In this document: positions 1 to 7,342 of the stretch, one piece after another
Layout: the number at the start of each line of letters is the position of its first letter
Position numbering within the stretch: position 1 is the first letter of the stretch
Assembly: GCA_016793865.1 (NCBI GenBank)
Contig: JAEULJ010000005.1
Location: 1-49,444, forward strand
DNA from: Altererythrobacter sp.
GTDB lineage: Bacteria; Pseudomonadota; Alphaproteobacteria; Sphingomonadales; Sphingomonadaceae
Reading direction: 5' to 3'
Length of the DNA: 49,444 nt
The notes under the pieces: model-generated
What the model was told of the DNA's origin: nothing
Database searches by the model: none
Seen by the model: the letters and a program-made list of their open reading frames with translations, nothing else
Translations under genes and position numbers: made by a program

Positions 1-1
1 C

Positions 2-154
2 CAGTGGATCGGGCACGCGGGCGGCACGCCGGGCGCAAGCGCCCTGGTGGTCTATTCACCCATCGATAATGCCTTCGTAGCCGTCGCTTTGACGGGCGAT
101 GGTTCAGCTGCCGCGGCTGCCAATGCACTTCTGAAAGCGCTTGAGGAGAAATGA
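2..154 (+). CDS. Serine hydrolase (beta-lactamase family), C-terminal fragment
   Basis: Only the last 50 codons lie in the window; the gene starts to the left. The reading frame contains GHAGGTPGASALVVYSP followed by a hydrophobic strand (FVAVALTG) and a short helix ending ALEEK. In class C-type beta-lactamase and esterase proteins the third active-site motif is H-x-G followed by a glycine/serine-rich turn and a beta strand, which matches GHAGG here. The catalytic S-x-x-K and Y-x-N motifs are outside the window, so substrate cannot be inferred. A hairpin with a short T-run follows at 203-240. Confidence 0.6.
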   Translation, partial: QWIGHAGGTPGASALVVYSPIDNAFVAVALTGDGSAAAAANALLKALEEK

Positions 155-202
155 GTGGGCCAAGCTTTCACAAATTAGAAGCTTAGCTTTGTGGCGCAAT
201 CA

Positions 203-240
203 CGTTCACCATCGCTGGTAGTCGGTGAACGACTGCTTTT
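203..240 (+). terminator. Possible terminator after the serine hydrolase gene
   Basis: The arms CGTTCACC (203-210) and GGTGAACG (224-231) are perfectly complementary over 8 bp around a 13-nt loop. They are followed by actgctttt, a short T-rich tail. The stem is modest and the tail imperfect, so this is a weak call. Confidence 0.4.
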
Positions 241-372
241 AGGAGTGCGCTCAGCCGAGGTAAGTGGCCAAGAATGGGGCGCGTAGCTGTCATTGCCTCG
301 AGGGTGAATGAATGGCGGCTTACAGGCCGAAGGCCGACTTCTCAAATGACCGGGATTTGGAGCGCGTACCGG

Positions 373-582
373 CTATTCCGGGTGGTCCGCCACCGAATAG
401 TAGATCGGGTTCCGCAGCCAGTCCTCGACAGCCGTTTCCCGCCAGCCGGCGCATCGTTCGCTTATCTTGATGTTCTTTGGAAAGGCCCCAGCCGACATCT
501 TCCGGTAAAGCGTCGAGCGGGAAAGGCCTGTGCGGTCGAGGACGGTGTTGAGGCGAAGAATACGGTTGGGCGTGTCGGACAT
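373..582 (-). CDS. AlpA-family helix-turn-helix regulator
   Basis: A 69-residue protein. It contains RILRLNTVLDRTGLSRSTLY, the MerR/AlpA-type winged HTH in which a regulator name-word (RTGLSRSTLYRKM) precedes a beta-hairpin (GAFPKNIKI) and a final W-x-x-x-A/V-x-x-W segment. AlpA-type proteins are small excisionase-like or activator proteins carried by prophages and integrative elements. The ATG at 582 is preceded by AGAGGA with 6-nt spacing; another ATG at 603 would add MSEEDHA and has its own GGGAG. It lies about 1.4 kb from a same-strand integrase, which fits an excision or transcription control role in that element. Specific function is inferred. Confidence 0.75.
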   Translation of the reverse strand: MSDTPNRILRLNTVLDRTGLSRSTLYRKMSAGAFPKNIKISERCAGWRETAVEDWLRNPIYYSVADHPE

Positions 583-980
583 CGCGTGATCCTCTTCGGA
601 CATTCTGGCTCCCCGCGAGCAGGATCGCGATAGTCGTGGATACCGCAAGGGGCTGCGGGGCCAGAGTGGGTCAACTGCGTCCAGATGCTCCAATTAGCAC
701 TTTGGCGCGCCAATGGATGATCGAGGTTCAGGTCCCATGGCGTCTCATGCCCTCGGCGTGACCGCGCTCTACGCCGCTAGCGCGCCGCCGAGTCGCTCTG
801 CGGCATCTCGGTCCATGCGGATGACGATCGGCTGACGCGGGGCCGGTGCTGCGCACCGGGCTGCGGACAGCGCGCGTTCGCGCGCTGGCGCTGTGTGTTT
901 GCCTCCGGCCTGGCGGGAAAGCGACGCTACCCTTTAGGCCCGCCGCGGCGCGCCGCAACCCGAGCTAACGCTCGGGTCCT
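583..980. other. Gene-poor, GC-rich remnant segment inside the putative integrative element
   Basis: No complete gene was recognised. A perfect 12-bp palindrome TTGGCGCGCCAA lies at 702-713 in the AlpA upstream region. On the minus strand around 770-910 a stop-free stretch ends RQPIVIRMDRDAAERLGGA before a stop, which may be the tail of a decayed coding region; it has no convincing start. A strong hairpin with arms ACCCGAGC and GCTCGGGT and a 4-nt loop lies at 958-977, just beyond the stop of the ParB-like gene. It has no clear T-run on either strand. Confidence 0.4.
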
Positions 981-1805
981 TCACTTCGTTGCGGCCCTTC
1001 GGGTGCGCCTCGCCTTCGTCGGCGGGCCTGCCGGCCTGCTCTTCGCCGCTCCCCCGCCATTCCGGCGGCTGCGCATCCCCTCGTTATTCCACAGGTCTCC
1101 GAGGGTCACGACCTGTCCTGCGAGATCGCCCGCGATCCTGTGGAGCGCGTCCGTCACTGCGGCATGATCATGGGTAAGGCGAAACTGGCGACCGGACGTG
1201 CTGATGCCCGCGCGGTTCCTGAACTCCTCCGAAGAGAGTAACCGCGTGAGCGTCGACCAGGGAATGTTGCCCTCGGGCAGACGTCCGTCCTCCGTCAGAA
1301 GTCGCTCGATCTCGGCGGCAACGTTGATGCCGCTCCCCTGGCCGGTCCGCTCGACGAAATTCAGTTTAGCGCGATCGTTCCAATCGAGGCGCCCGACTCC
1401 GCGTTGAGAGCCCGTGTGACGGCGGAACAGGATGCTGTCGATGAGGTTGCGGTCCGTCTCGACTTGGCAGACCAAACGGTCCGGAACGCCGGCCGCCCCC
1501 ACCCGCAGACCTTCGAAGTGAGCCCGCAGTTCAGCGGTCGGAGCCCGTGACGGGTCTCGAAGCAGCTTAAGGCACGTGACGCGGCGATTGCCGTCGAAGA
1601 CGACGAAGCAGTCCTCGTCGTGCATGACCAGCGGAGGATCATAGACCGCTGCGACGGATGCGATGTCGGCGGCGAGATTTCGCATCTGGACATCATGCAG
1701 ACGGAACAGCTCCGCGATCGCCAGGTCCTCGCTGCCGATCTCGCCATGGCGGTCGTTGGCCTGGTTCACTCGCAGGTCGTCAATGCTCAGCTCTTCAAAT
1801 GACAA
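981..1805 (-). CDS. ParB/Srx-like N-terminal domain protein, apparently truncated
   Basis: A 274-residue protein starting at TTG (1805) with GGGGAGAGGG just upstream. The N-terminus has an IDDLRVNQANDRHG segment and later FVVFDGNRRVTCLKLL, the ParB-like nuclease-fold signature with G-N-R-R. The middle part (LFRRHTGSQRGVGRLDW, WSTLTRLLSS) resembles a family of ParB-like proteins of mobile elements that normally continues well beyond this length. Here the recognisable sequence ends at LGDLWNN, and the last 35 or so residues are an Arg/Ala/Gly-rich tail (MRSRRNGGGAAKS) of different character encoded by very GC-rich DNA. I infer a truncation with a run-on into unrelated sequence. Exact function of the family is not established; it may be non-functional here. 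Confidence 0.6.
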   Translation of the reverse strand: MSFEELSIDDLRVNQANDRHGEIGSEDLAIAELFRLHDVQMRNLAADIASVAAVYDPPLVMHDEDCFVVFDGNRRVTCLKLLRDPSRAPTAELRAHFEGLRVGAAGVPDRLVCQVETDRNLIDSILFRRHTGSQRGVGRLDWNDRAKLNFVERTGQGSGINVAAEIERLLTEDGRLPEGNIPWSTLTRLLSSEEFRNRAGISTSGRQFRLTHDHAAVTDALHRIAGDLAGQVVTLGDLWNNEGMRSRRNGGGAAKSRPAGPPTKARRTRRAATK

Positions 1806-1951
1806 GTTACCCTCTCCCCACAGAGACTATGCCCTGCAGAACGCAATCGTGGGAGTCGGTATCTTGTCCATTTAGAGCACGTTATTCTGTCGTCTGCATC
1901 GGACCGCGGCCGCCAAAAGTTGCCTGACTGCAACCGGCCCAAGAGTTGCCC

Positions 1952-3169
1952 TTATGCACGTTTCCGAAATTTCCCCTTTAGAACTTTACCGCCGATCCAA
2001 AGCTGGTCGAGATAATCCGACCACCACTGCGCCATGCGAACGCGCTCCGCCCAATGCGCGCCGCGGTGATAGGCAGCCCGGACCTTGTTGCGTTCGCCAT
2101 GAGCGAGGGCGCGCTCAATGGCATCGGGGTGCCATAGGCCTGACTCATTCAAGAAGGTGCTGGCCATCGCCCTAAACCCATGGGCAGTCATTTCGTCGCC
2201 GCCATAGCCCAAGCGACGGAGCGCCACGTTCAGCGTGTTCTCGCAGATCGGATGTTTAGTGGTGTGAAGGGCGGGGAACAGAAACTCGCCCGGCCGGCGC
2301 AGCATGCGTAGTTCCTGGAGCAGATACAGCGACTGGCGCGAGAGCGGCACGGTATGCTCCTGCTTCATCTTCATTCGCTCGGCAGGCACGCGCCAGAGCT
2401 TGTCGCCGAAGTCGATCTCGTCCCACTTGGCCTGCCGAAGCTCGCCGGGGCGCAGGAACACATGAGGGGCGAGCTTGAGCGCAAACCTGGTCTCGGGCCG
2501 GCCATCGTAGCCATCGATCGCGCGCAATAGCTCCCCGACCTTTGCCGGTTTGATGATGGCGGCGTGATGCTTGACCTGGGGAGTGGTGAGAGCCCCGCGC
2601 AGGATATCGGCGGGGTTCTGATCGGTACGGAGGGTCGCGAAGCCGTAGCGAAAGACCCTTCCGGCGAATGCCCTCAGCCGGATCGCGGTCTCGTGGTGAC
2701 CCCGCCGCTCCATGTGCCGAAGCGCATCGAGCAATTCGTGAGGCGTGACCGATGCGATGGGACGCTTGGCGATCCCGCCCAGCAGCTCGAGGAACCAGCG
2801 CGTTTTCTTGATCGTGGCGGGCGAGTGACCCTCGCGCTCCATCTTCTGAATGTATTCGTCCGCGACGAGCTTGAACGTCGTACGGGCGGCGATCTCGGCT
2901 TCGATGCGACGTTGCCGCTTTTCTTCGACCGGATCGAACCCGTCCACGACCTGGCCGCGCGCCTCGTCGCGCTTGCGCCGCGCCTGCTGCAACGAGACTT
3001 TCGGGAACGCGCCGAGCGACAGCTTTCGCTCGATTCCGCATGCCTTGTAGCGGAAGCGCCAGAGCATGGACCCGGACGGCTGAACCAGCAGAAACAGGCC
3101 ATCGGCATCCGCTACCTTGTAAGGGCGATCCTTGGGTTGAAGAGACTGGATCCGGGTGTGCGTCAACAT
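1952..3169 (-). CDS. Tyrosine recombinase/integrase, P4-type with DUF4102 N-terminus
   Basis: A 405-residue site-specific recombinase. The N-terminal arm-binding domain reads YKVADADGLFLLVQPSGS then LSLGAFPKVSLQQARRKRDE, typical of the DUF4102 domain of P4-like integrases. The catalytic domain shows R in FLRPGELRQAKWDEID, the lysine-region strand WRVPAERMKM, HGFRAMASTFL (H-x-x-R), LAHGERN and the nucleophilic tyrosine in VRAAYHRG. It appears complete. The ATG at 3169 gives the family-like start MLTHTRIQSL; ATGs at 3220 and 3244 in the same frame would add a repeat-rich leader. It sits immediately downstream of the tRNA-Thr 3' end in the same orientation, the usual arrangement for elements integrated into a tRNA gene. 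Confidence 0.92.
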   Translation of the reverse strand: MLTHTRIQSLQPKDRPYKVADADGLFLLVQPSGSMLWRFRYKACGIERKLSLGAFPKVSLQQARRKRDEARGQVVDGFDPVEEKRQRRIEAEIAARTTFKLVADEYIQKMEREGHSPATIKKTRWFLELLGGIAKRPIASVTPHELLDALRHMERRGHHETAIRLRAFAGRVFRYGFATLRTDQNPADILRGALTTPQVKHHAAIIKPAKVGELLRAIDGYDGRPETRFALKLAPHVFLRPGELRQAKWDEIDFGDKLWRVPAERMKMKQEHTVPLSRQSLYLLQELRMLRRPGEFLFPALHTTKHPICENTLNVALRRLGYGGDEMTAHGFRAMASTFLNESGLWHPDAIERALAHGERNKVRAAYHRGAHWAERVRMAQWWSDYLDQLWIGGKVLKGKFRKRA

Positions 3170-3171
3170 GA

Positions 3172-3233
3172 GTGGGCCACGCCTTTCTGACGGCTCGTGG
3201 TCCACCGATTCGTGGTCCATTTTGGGTGGGCCA
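3172..3233. repeat. Clustered GTGG(G/T)CCA repeats upstream of the integrase
   Basis: The 10-mer TCGTGGTCCA occurs at 3195-3204 and again at 3210-3219, a 15-bp period. Related GTGGGCCA octamers flank them at 3172-3179 and 3226-3233. Arm-type integrase or excisionase sites are often short direct repeats at this location, so a recombination or autoregulatory role is inferred. The repeats overlap the possible upstream extension of the integrase frame. Confidence 0.4.
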
Positions 3234-3279
3234 CCACGGAACATAATGGGAAAATCTGGGACCGACGATGGCTCTGTAT

Positions 3280-3297
3280 ACCGCAGAATTCTGCGGT
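3280..3297. promoter_or_regulatory. 18-bp perfect palindrome between integrase and tRNA-Thr
   Basis: ACCGCAGAATTCTGCGGT reads identically on both strands and is followed on the + strand by TTTC. It lies 26 bp from the encoded CCA end of tRNA-Thr. It could be an operator for the integrase, a plus-strand terminator insulating the tRNA gene, or part of the attachment region. Confidence 0.4.
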
Positions 3298-3323
3298 TTT
3301 CTAGCCATGTTCTCGTTATGGAC

Positions 3324-3399
3324 TGGTGCCGCTTACAGGACTCGAACCTGTGACCCCATCATTACGAATGATGTGCTCTACCAACTGAGCTAAAGCGGC
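3324..3399 (-). tRNA. tRNA-Thr (anticodon CGT)
   Basis: Read on the minus strand it starts GCCGCTT, has the D-arm TAGCTCAGTTGG, an anticodon loop TTCGTAA inside a 5-bp stem CATCA/TGATG, the T-arm GGTTCGAGTCC, acceptor 3' strand AAGCGGC, discriminator A and an encoded CCA. The length is 76 nt. Its 3' end faces the integrase gene and is the likely attachment site of the neighbouring element. Confidence 0.96.
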
Positions 3400-3431
3400 G
3401 TGCCATCGTCTCTGTCCGCGCGCGGCGGGAG

Positions 3432-3505
3432 TGGAGGCCCGAGCCGGAATCGAACCGGCGTGCAAGGATTTGCAGTCCTCTGCGTAACCACTCCGCCATC
3501 GGGCC
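3432..3505 (-). tRNA. tRNA-Cys (anticodon GCA)
   Basis: Read on the minus strand: acceptor GGCCCGA pairs with TCGGGCC, anticodon loop CTGCAAA, T-loop GGTTCGATTCC, discriminator T (U73, the known identity element of tRNA-Cys) and an encoded CCA. It lies 32 bp upstream of tRNA-Thr on the same strand, so the two may be co-transcribed. Confidence 0.96.
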
Positions 3506-3613
3506 GAGCCCCGCGCGGGTTGGAGCCACGCGGGGAAGCGGCGACCTAGCGAAAGGCGGCCGCGCGCGCAATCGGCTTGTTGCCTGGTGCCGCGGCACCC
3601 TATGCAGGGCGGA

Positions 3614-4402
3614 ATGACCATCGCATCCCTGCTCGACCCCATCGGCGCCACGCCAGGCCCTGTCGTACTCGCCAACGCCGAAGCCTGGCTGCAGGGGCGC
3701 ACGCTCTATGGCGGTGCTTCCGCACTTGTCGCCTATACCGCCGCCCGCCGCGCGCATCCGGGCCTGCCGCCGCTGCGCGCGGCGCAGGTCGCCTTCTGCG
3801 GCCCGGTGGGTGAGCGATTCGAGACCCGGGTGACGGTGCTGCGAGCGGGGCGCAACGTCACCCAACTGCGAAGCGAGCTGGTGGCGGGGGGAGAGGTGGG
3901 AGTCTCCGCCACCTTCGTCTTCGGAGCGGCGCGCGCGCCCAATGCCTTGCACCAAGCGCCGGCGGCCGATCCCTGGCCCGGCGCGCCCGAAGATTGCGAT
4001 CCGCTGCCCAATCCCGAGGCGCTCCACTTCATCGCCAACTTCGAGCTTCGCCGCGCGCAGGCCGAAACCGGGCATGGCATTCCCACGGTGAGGCGCTGGT
4101 TGCGGCTGCGGGAGGACCGGGATGGCTCCTCGAACCTCGATCCGGTTTCCCGCCTGATACTGATCGGCGACACCCTGCCGCCGGGCTCGATGCGTGCCAT
4201 GCAGCGGCCGGGACCTTTGAGCTCGGTCAACTGGAGCTTGAACATCCTCGATCCCGAAGCACTGACGCGCAATGGCTGGTGGCTGGCGGAAACCGCGAGC
4301 GACCACGCCGACCTTGGCTATTCGAGCGAGCGGTTGCGGTTGTGGGATGCCGACGGCCGATTGGTCATGGTGGGGATACAGGCCGCGGCGATCTTCGGCT
4401 GA
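3614..4402 (+). CDS. Acyl-CoA thioesterase-like, double hot-dog protein
   Basis: A 262-residue protein resembling the TesB-like/thioesterase superfamily (PF13622-type): the N-terminal half carries LYGGASALVAYTAARRAHPGL then AQVAFCGPVGERFETRV, a hot-dog helix and sheet, and the second half ends with GWWLAETASDHADLGYSSER, the segment holding the conserved Asp-Gly/His-type end of the TesB fold. The family hydrolyses acyl-CoA thioesters in the cytoplasm. The start at 3614 is preceded by AGGGCGGA; an in-frame ATG at 3587 is less well placed. It runs convergently with the crotonase gene, with only 6 bp between stops. Substrate chain length cannot be told. Confidence 0.75.
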   Translation: MTIASLLDPIGATPGPVVLANAEAWLQGRTLYGGASALVAYTAARRAHPGLPPLRAAQVAFCGPVGERFETRVTVLRAGRNVTQLRSELVAGGEVGVSATFVFGAARAPNALHQAPAADPWPGAPEDCDPLPNPEALHFIANFELRRAQAETGHGIPTVRRWLRLREDRDGSSNLDPVSRLILIGDTLPPGSMRAMQRPGPLSSVNWSLNILDPEALTRNGWWLAETASDHADLGYSSERLRLWDADGRLVMVGIQAAAIFG

Positions 4403-4408
4403 GGCTCG

Positions 4409-5206
4409 CTAGGGGTCGGCAAAATTAGGCGCGCGCTTCTGCATCCCGGCCATCACCGCCTCGACCTGGTTCGGGCGGCGGATAACGCTGTCCTGCTCGC
4501 GGCTTTCGGCGAGAAGGATGGCATCGGTGCCTTGGTCGTCCATCACGTCGAACAGCCGCTTGGCGGCGCGTACGGATTCGGGATTGCGGCCCGCGATCTC
4601 CGCCGCGATCGCCCGCGCGCGCTTCAGCGGATCCCCTTCGATGAAGGTGGCGAGGCCGAGTTCCGCTGCCTCCGCGCCGGAGAATTCGCGGTTGGAATAA
4701 ACCAGATCGCGCAACACGTCGCCCCGAACCAGCCCGCGCCACAGCGCATAGCCGCCCATGTCGGGGACCAACCCCCAGCGCATCTCCATGATCGACATCC
4801 TGGTATCGGGATCGACCACGCGGATGTCGGCGCCGCTGGCGATCTGCAGTCCGCCGCCGAAGCATATGCCGTGGACGGCCGCGATGACCGGGACCGGGCA
4901 TTTGCGCCAGGTCATTGCCGCCTCCTGCACGCGGTTGGCGTTGCCATGTGTGCGCGTGGATAGCGAGCGCGTCGGATCGGAACCGCCGGCGGTGAAGCTG
5001 GCCAGGTCGAGACCGGCGCAGAAGGCGCGGCCTTCTCCTGCCAGCACCACGGCGCGCAGTCCCTTCATCGTCCTGAGGGATTCCCCCATCGCGACAATGG
5101 CATCGAACATGGCGGGGTCGAGCGCGTTCAGCTTGTCAGGCCGGTTGAGCCTCACCTCGGCCACGCCATTTGCGCCAAGGGTCATCGTTATACGGTCATC
5201 GGCCAT
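4409..5206 (-). CDS. Crotonase/enoyl-CoA hydratase family protein
   Basis: A 265-residue crotonase-fold protein. Oxyanion-hole segments are visible as GRAFCAGLDL and HGICFGGGLQIASGADIRV. The segment MEMRWGLVPDMGG keeps a Glu in the position of the first hydratase glutamate and has Asp in PDMGG, a pattern shared with dienoyl-CoA isomerase-like members, so hydratase versus isomerase activity is uncertain. Acts on acyl-CoA thioesters in fatty-acid or aromatic degradation. The ATG at 5206 has GGAG about 9 nt upstream. It is 18 nt downstream of the winged-helix gene on the same strand and may be its co-transcribed partner. Confidence 0.88.
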   Translation of the reverse strand: MADDRITMTLGANGVAEVRLNRPDKLNALDPAMFDAIVAMGESLRTMKGLRAVVLAGEGRAFCAGLDLASFTAGGSDPTRSLSTRTHGNANRVQEAAMTWRKCPVPVIAAVHGICFGGGLQIASGADIRVVDPDTRMSIMEMRWGLVPDMGGYALWRGLVRGDVLRDLVYSNREFSGAEAAELGLATFIEGDPLKRARAIAAEIAGRNPESVRAAKRLFDVMDDQGTDAILLAESREQDSVIRRPNQVEAVMAGMQKRAPNFADP

Positions 5207-5224
5207 TACCAAGGCTCCGCAGCA

Positions 5225-5893
5225 TCACGTCGCCGCGACTGTGGTGAGCGCTGCGGGCGCTGTCCAGCGTGCATCGCCGGAACGGCCCGCAAGGCGATAG
5301 CCGCCGCGCGGGTCGGTCTCCACCAGCCAGCCCGCCCGCGCGGGAGCGAGCTTGGCGCGCAGGCGCGAAACATGAACCTCGAGCGAGTTGGTCTCCGGCA
5401 CATGCGCCAGTCGCCAGACGTCGGCCAGCAGGGTTTCGCGCGCGACCCTCTCGCCGGCCGCGTCGGCCAGGCGCCAGAGCAACGCGAATTCGCGCGGGTG
5501 CAGCGCCAGCCAGCGCTCGCCCGCGTGGGCATCGCGGTGAAGCAGGTCCAGCGTCAGCGGTCCCACCCGGCGGCGACGGGGCAGGGCGCCGGCTTCATCC
5601 ACCATCCGCGTCAACCGGATCGCCAACTCTCCCAGAGCGGCCTGCGATGGCAGGACCTCGCCCAGCCCGTGCGCCAACATCGCCTCGCGCTCGTGTGGAC
5701 AATCCACGCCGATGGCACCCACCATCCTCGGCTGGGCGAGCGCACGCCAATCGCCGCAACGGCTCTGCTCCCGGCCGTCGTAGAGGCGAGGAAGGGCAAG
5801 CTGCCCCCGGTGGCGTTTCCACCCGATAAGCCGCAAGTCCCATCGCGCCGGGACATCCTCTGCCCGCGACAGCCATTCGAATCCTGGAGCCAT
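5225..5893 (-). CDS. OmpR/PhoB-type winged-helix protein with degenerate receiver-like N-terminus
   Basis: A 222-residue protein. The C-terminal half is a clear transcriptional-regulator winged helix: LALHPREFALLWRLADAAGERVARETLLADVW, then the recognition segment TNSLEVHVSRLRAKL and the wing GGYRLAG. The N-terminal half (VGAIGVDCPHEREAML, GLGEVLPSQAALGELAIRL) has the pattern of the beta4-alpha4-beta5 part of a response-regulator receiver, but neither the phospho-acceptor Asp pocket nor the K-P motif (here LPSQ) can be found. I infer a phosphorylation-independent regulator. The ATG at 5893 has GAGGGGA 8 nt upstream. Its gene lies between alaC and the crotonase gene, all on the same strand. Confidence 0.8.
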   Translation of the reverse strand: MAPGFEWLSRAEDVPARWDLRLIGWKRHRGQLALPRLYDGREQSRCGDWRALAQPRMVGAIGVDCPHEREAMLAHGLGEVLPSQAALGELAIRLTRMVDEAGALPRRRRVGPLTLDLLHRDAHAGERWLALHPREFALLWRLADAAGERVARETLLADVWRLAHVPETNSLEVHVSRLRAKLAPARAGWLVETDPRGGYRLAGRSGDARWTAPAALTTVAAT

Positions 5894-6003
5894 CCGCCGT
5901 CCCCTCAGGCCGTCCCCGCGCGGCCCATGCGCGCCCGACCGGCCGCGCATCATGGCGCGGGCCAGCCAAGGAAACAGGACATTCGCATCGAATGCGGTGG
6001 AAA

Positions 6004-7233
6004 TCAGCCCGCGCGTCGCCCCGGGGTGGTCGCGGCCGCAGCCGGGGTGTTGAGCCCCATGTCCTGAAACCAGCGGCGCACATTGCGCGCGGCCTGGCGC
6101 AGGCGCTGCTCGTTCTCGACCAGCGCGATACGCACGAAGCCTTCGCCATCCTCGCCATATCCGACGCCCGGCGCTACCGCGACATCGGCGTGTTCCAGCA
6201 TCTGCTTGGAGAATTCGAGGCTGCCCATGTGGGCCAGCGCCGGCGGCAGCGGCGCCCAGGCGAACATGCTGGCGCGCGGCGCGGGAATGTCCCAGCCGGC
6301 CCGGCCGAAAACCTCGACCAGCACGTCGCGGCGTTTGTGATAGAGTTGGCGATTTTTCTCCACGATGTCCTGCGGACCGTTGAGCGCGGCGCAGGCGGCC
6401 GCCTGGATCGGGGTGAAGGCTCCGTAATCGAGATAACTCTTCACCCGCGTCATCGCGGCGATCAGTTCCCGGTTGCCGACCGCGAAGCCGATCCGCCACC
6501 CGGCCATGGAGAAGGTCTTGGACAGCGAGGTGAACTCGACGGCCACGTCCTTGGCGCCCTTGACCTGGAGGATGGAGACCGTCGGATTGCCGTCGTAATA
6601 GAGTTCCGAATAGGCGAGGTCGGAGATCACCCAGACCTTGTTGGCTCGGGCCCAGGCCACCAGCCGCTCGTAGAAGGCCAGGTCGACCGTCTCGGCGGTG
6701 GGGTTGCTGGGGTAGTTGACGACGAGGATGCTCGGGCGAGGCACCGTGAAGGCCATCGCGCGTTCCAGGCTGCGGAAATATTCCTCGTCGGGCGTGGTGG
6801 GCACGCTGCGGATGGTGGCCCCGGCGATGATGAAGCCGAAGGTGTGGATCGGATAGCTGGGATTCGGTGCCAGCACCACGTCGCCCGGCGCGGTGATCGC
6901 GGTGGCGAGGCTGGCGAGGCCTTCCTTGCTGCCCATGGTGACCACCACCTCGCTCTCGGGGTCGACATCCACCCCGAAGCGGCGCGAGTAATAGTTCGCC
7001 TGGGCGCGGCGCAGGCCGGGAATACCCTTGGACTGCGAATAGCCGTGCGCGCCAGGCTTTGCGGCCACCTCGCACAGCTTGTCGATAACATGGGGCGGAG
7101 GAGGCAGGTCGGGGTTCCCCATCCCCAGGTCGATGATGTCGCGCCCCGACTGCCGCGCGGCATGGCGCAGGTTGTTGACCTCCGCGATCACATAGGGCGG
7201 CAGGCGTTTGATGCGATAGAATTCATCGGACAT
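6004..7233 (-). CDS. alaC: AlaC-like pyridoxal-phosphate aminotransferase (class I/II)
   Basis: A 409-residue fold-type I aminotransferase. It opens with MSDEFYRIKRLPPYVIAEVN, characteristic of the AlaC/YfdZ-type glutamate-pyruvate aminotransferases, then IIDLGMGNPDLPPPPHVID. The nucleotide-like turn PNPSYPIHTFG, the NYPSNPTAE substrate loop, ISDLAYSELYYDG and the PLP lysine in SLSKTFSMAGWRIGFA are all present. The family makes alanine from pyruvate and glutamate; some close homologues are annotated as LL-diaminopimelate aminotransferases, so the exact substrate is inferred. It is divergent from phaC with a 109-bp shared upstream region containing a dyad at 7255-7281. Confidence 0.88.
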   Translation of the reverse strand: MSDEFYRIKRLPPYVIAEVNNLRHAARQSGRDIIDLGMGNPDLPPPPHVIDKLCEVAAKPGAHGYSQSKGIPGLRRAQANYYSRRFGVDVDPESEVVVTMGSKEGLASLATAITAPGDVVLAPNPSYPIHTFGFIIAGATIRSVPTTPDEEYFRSLERAMAFTVPRPSILVVNYPSNPTAETVDLAFYERLVAWARANKVWVISDLAYSELYYDGNPTVSILQVKGAKDVAVEFTSLSKTFSMAGWRIGFAVGNRELIAAMTRVKSYLDYGAFTPIQAAACAALNGPQDIVEKNRQLYHKRRDVLVEVFGRAGWDIPAPRASMFAWAPLPPALAHMGSLEFSKQMLEHADVAVAPGVGYGEDGEGFVRIALVENEQRLRQAARNVRRWFQDMGLNTPAAAATTPGRRAG

Positions 7234-7254
7234 GGCTCCACCAGCATGGCGGAT

Positions 7255-7281
7255 CGTGCCGCATCGCGCAATCGCGGCACG
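7255..7281. promoter_or_regulatory. Dyad in the alaC-phaC divergent promoter region
   Basis: The arms CGTGCCGC (7255-7262) and GCGGCACG (7274-7281) are perfect 8-bp inverted repeats separated by 11 nt. The position is 22 bp upstream of alaC and about 60 bp upstream of phaC, consistent with an operator serving either gene; the regulator is unknown. Confidence 0.35.
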
Positions 7282-7342
7282 GATGCATGGGCCAAGCATT
7301 TGCTCTAAAGCGGAAAGGAATCGCCAAAAGGAGCCGCCAAGC

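Noticed and set aside
171..194. Inverted repeat CACAAA/TTTGTG as a terminator
   Set aside because: The stem is 6 bp of AT-rich pairs around a long loop without a T-run; the hairpin at 203-231 is a better candidate.
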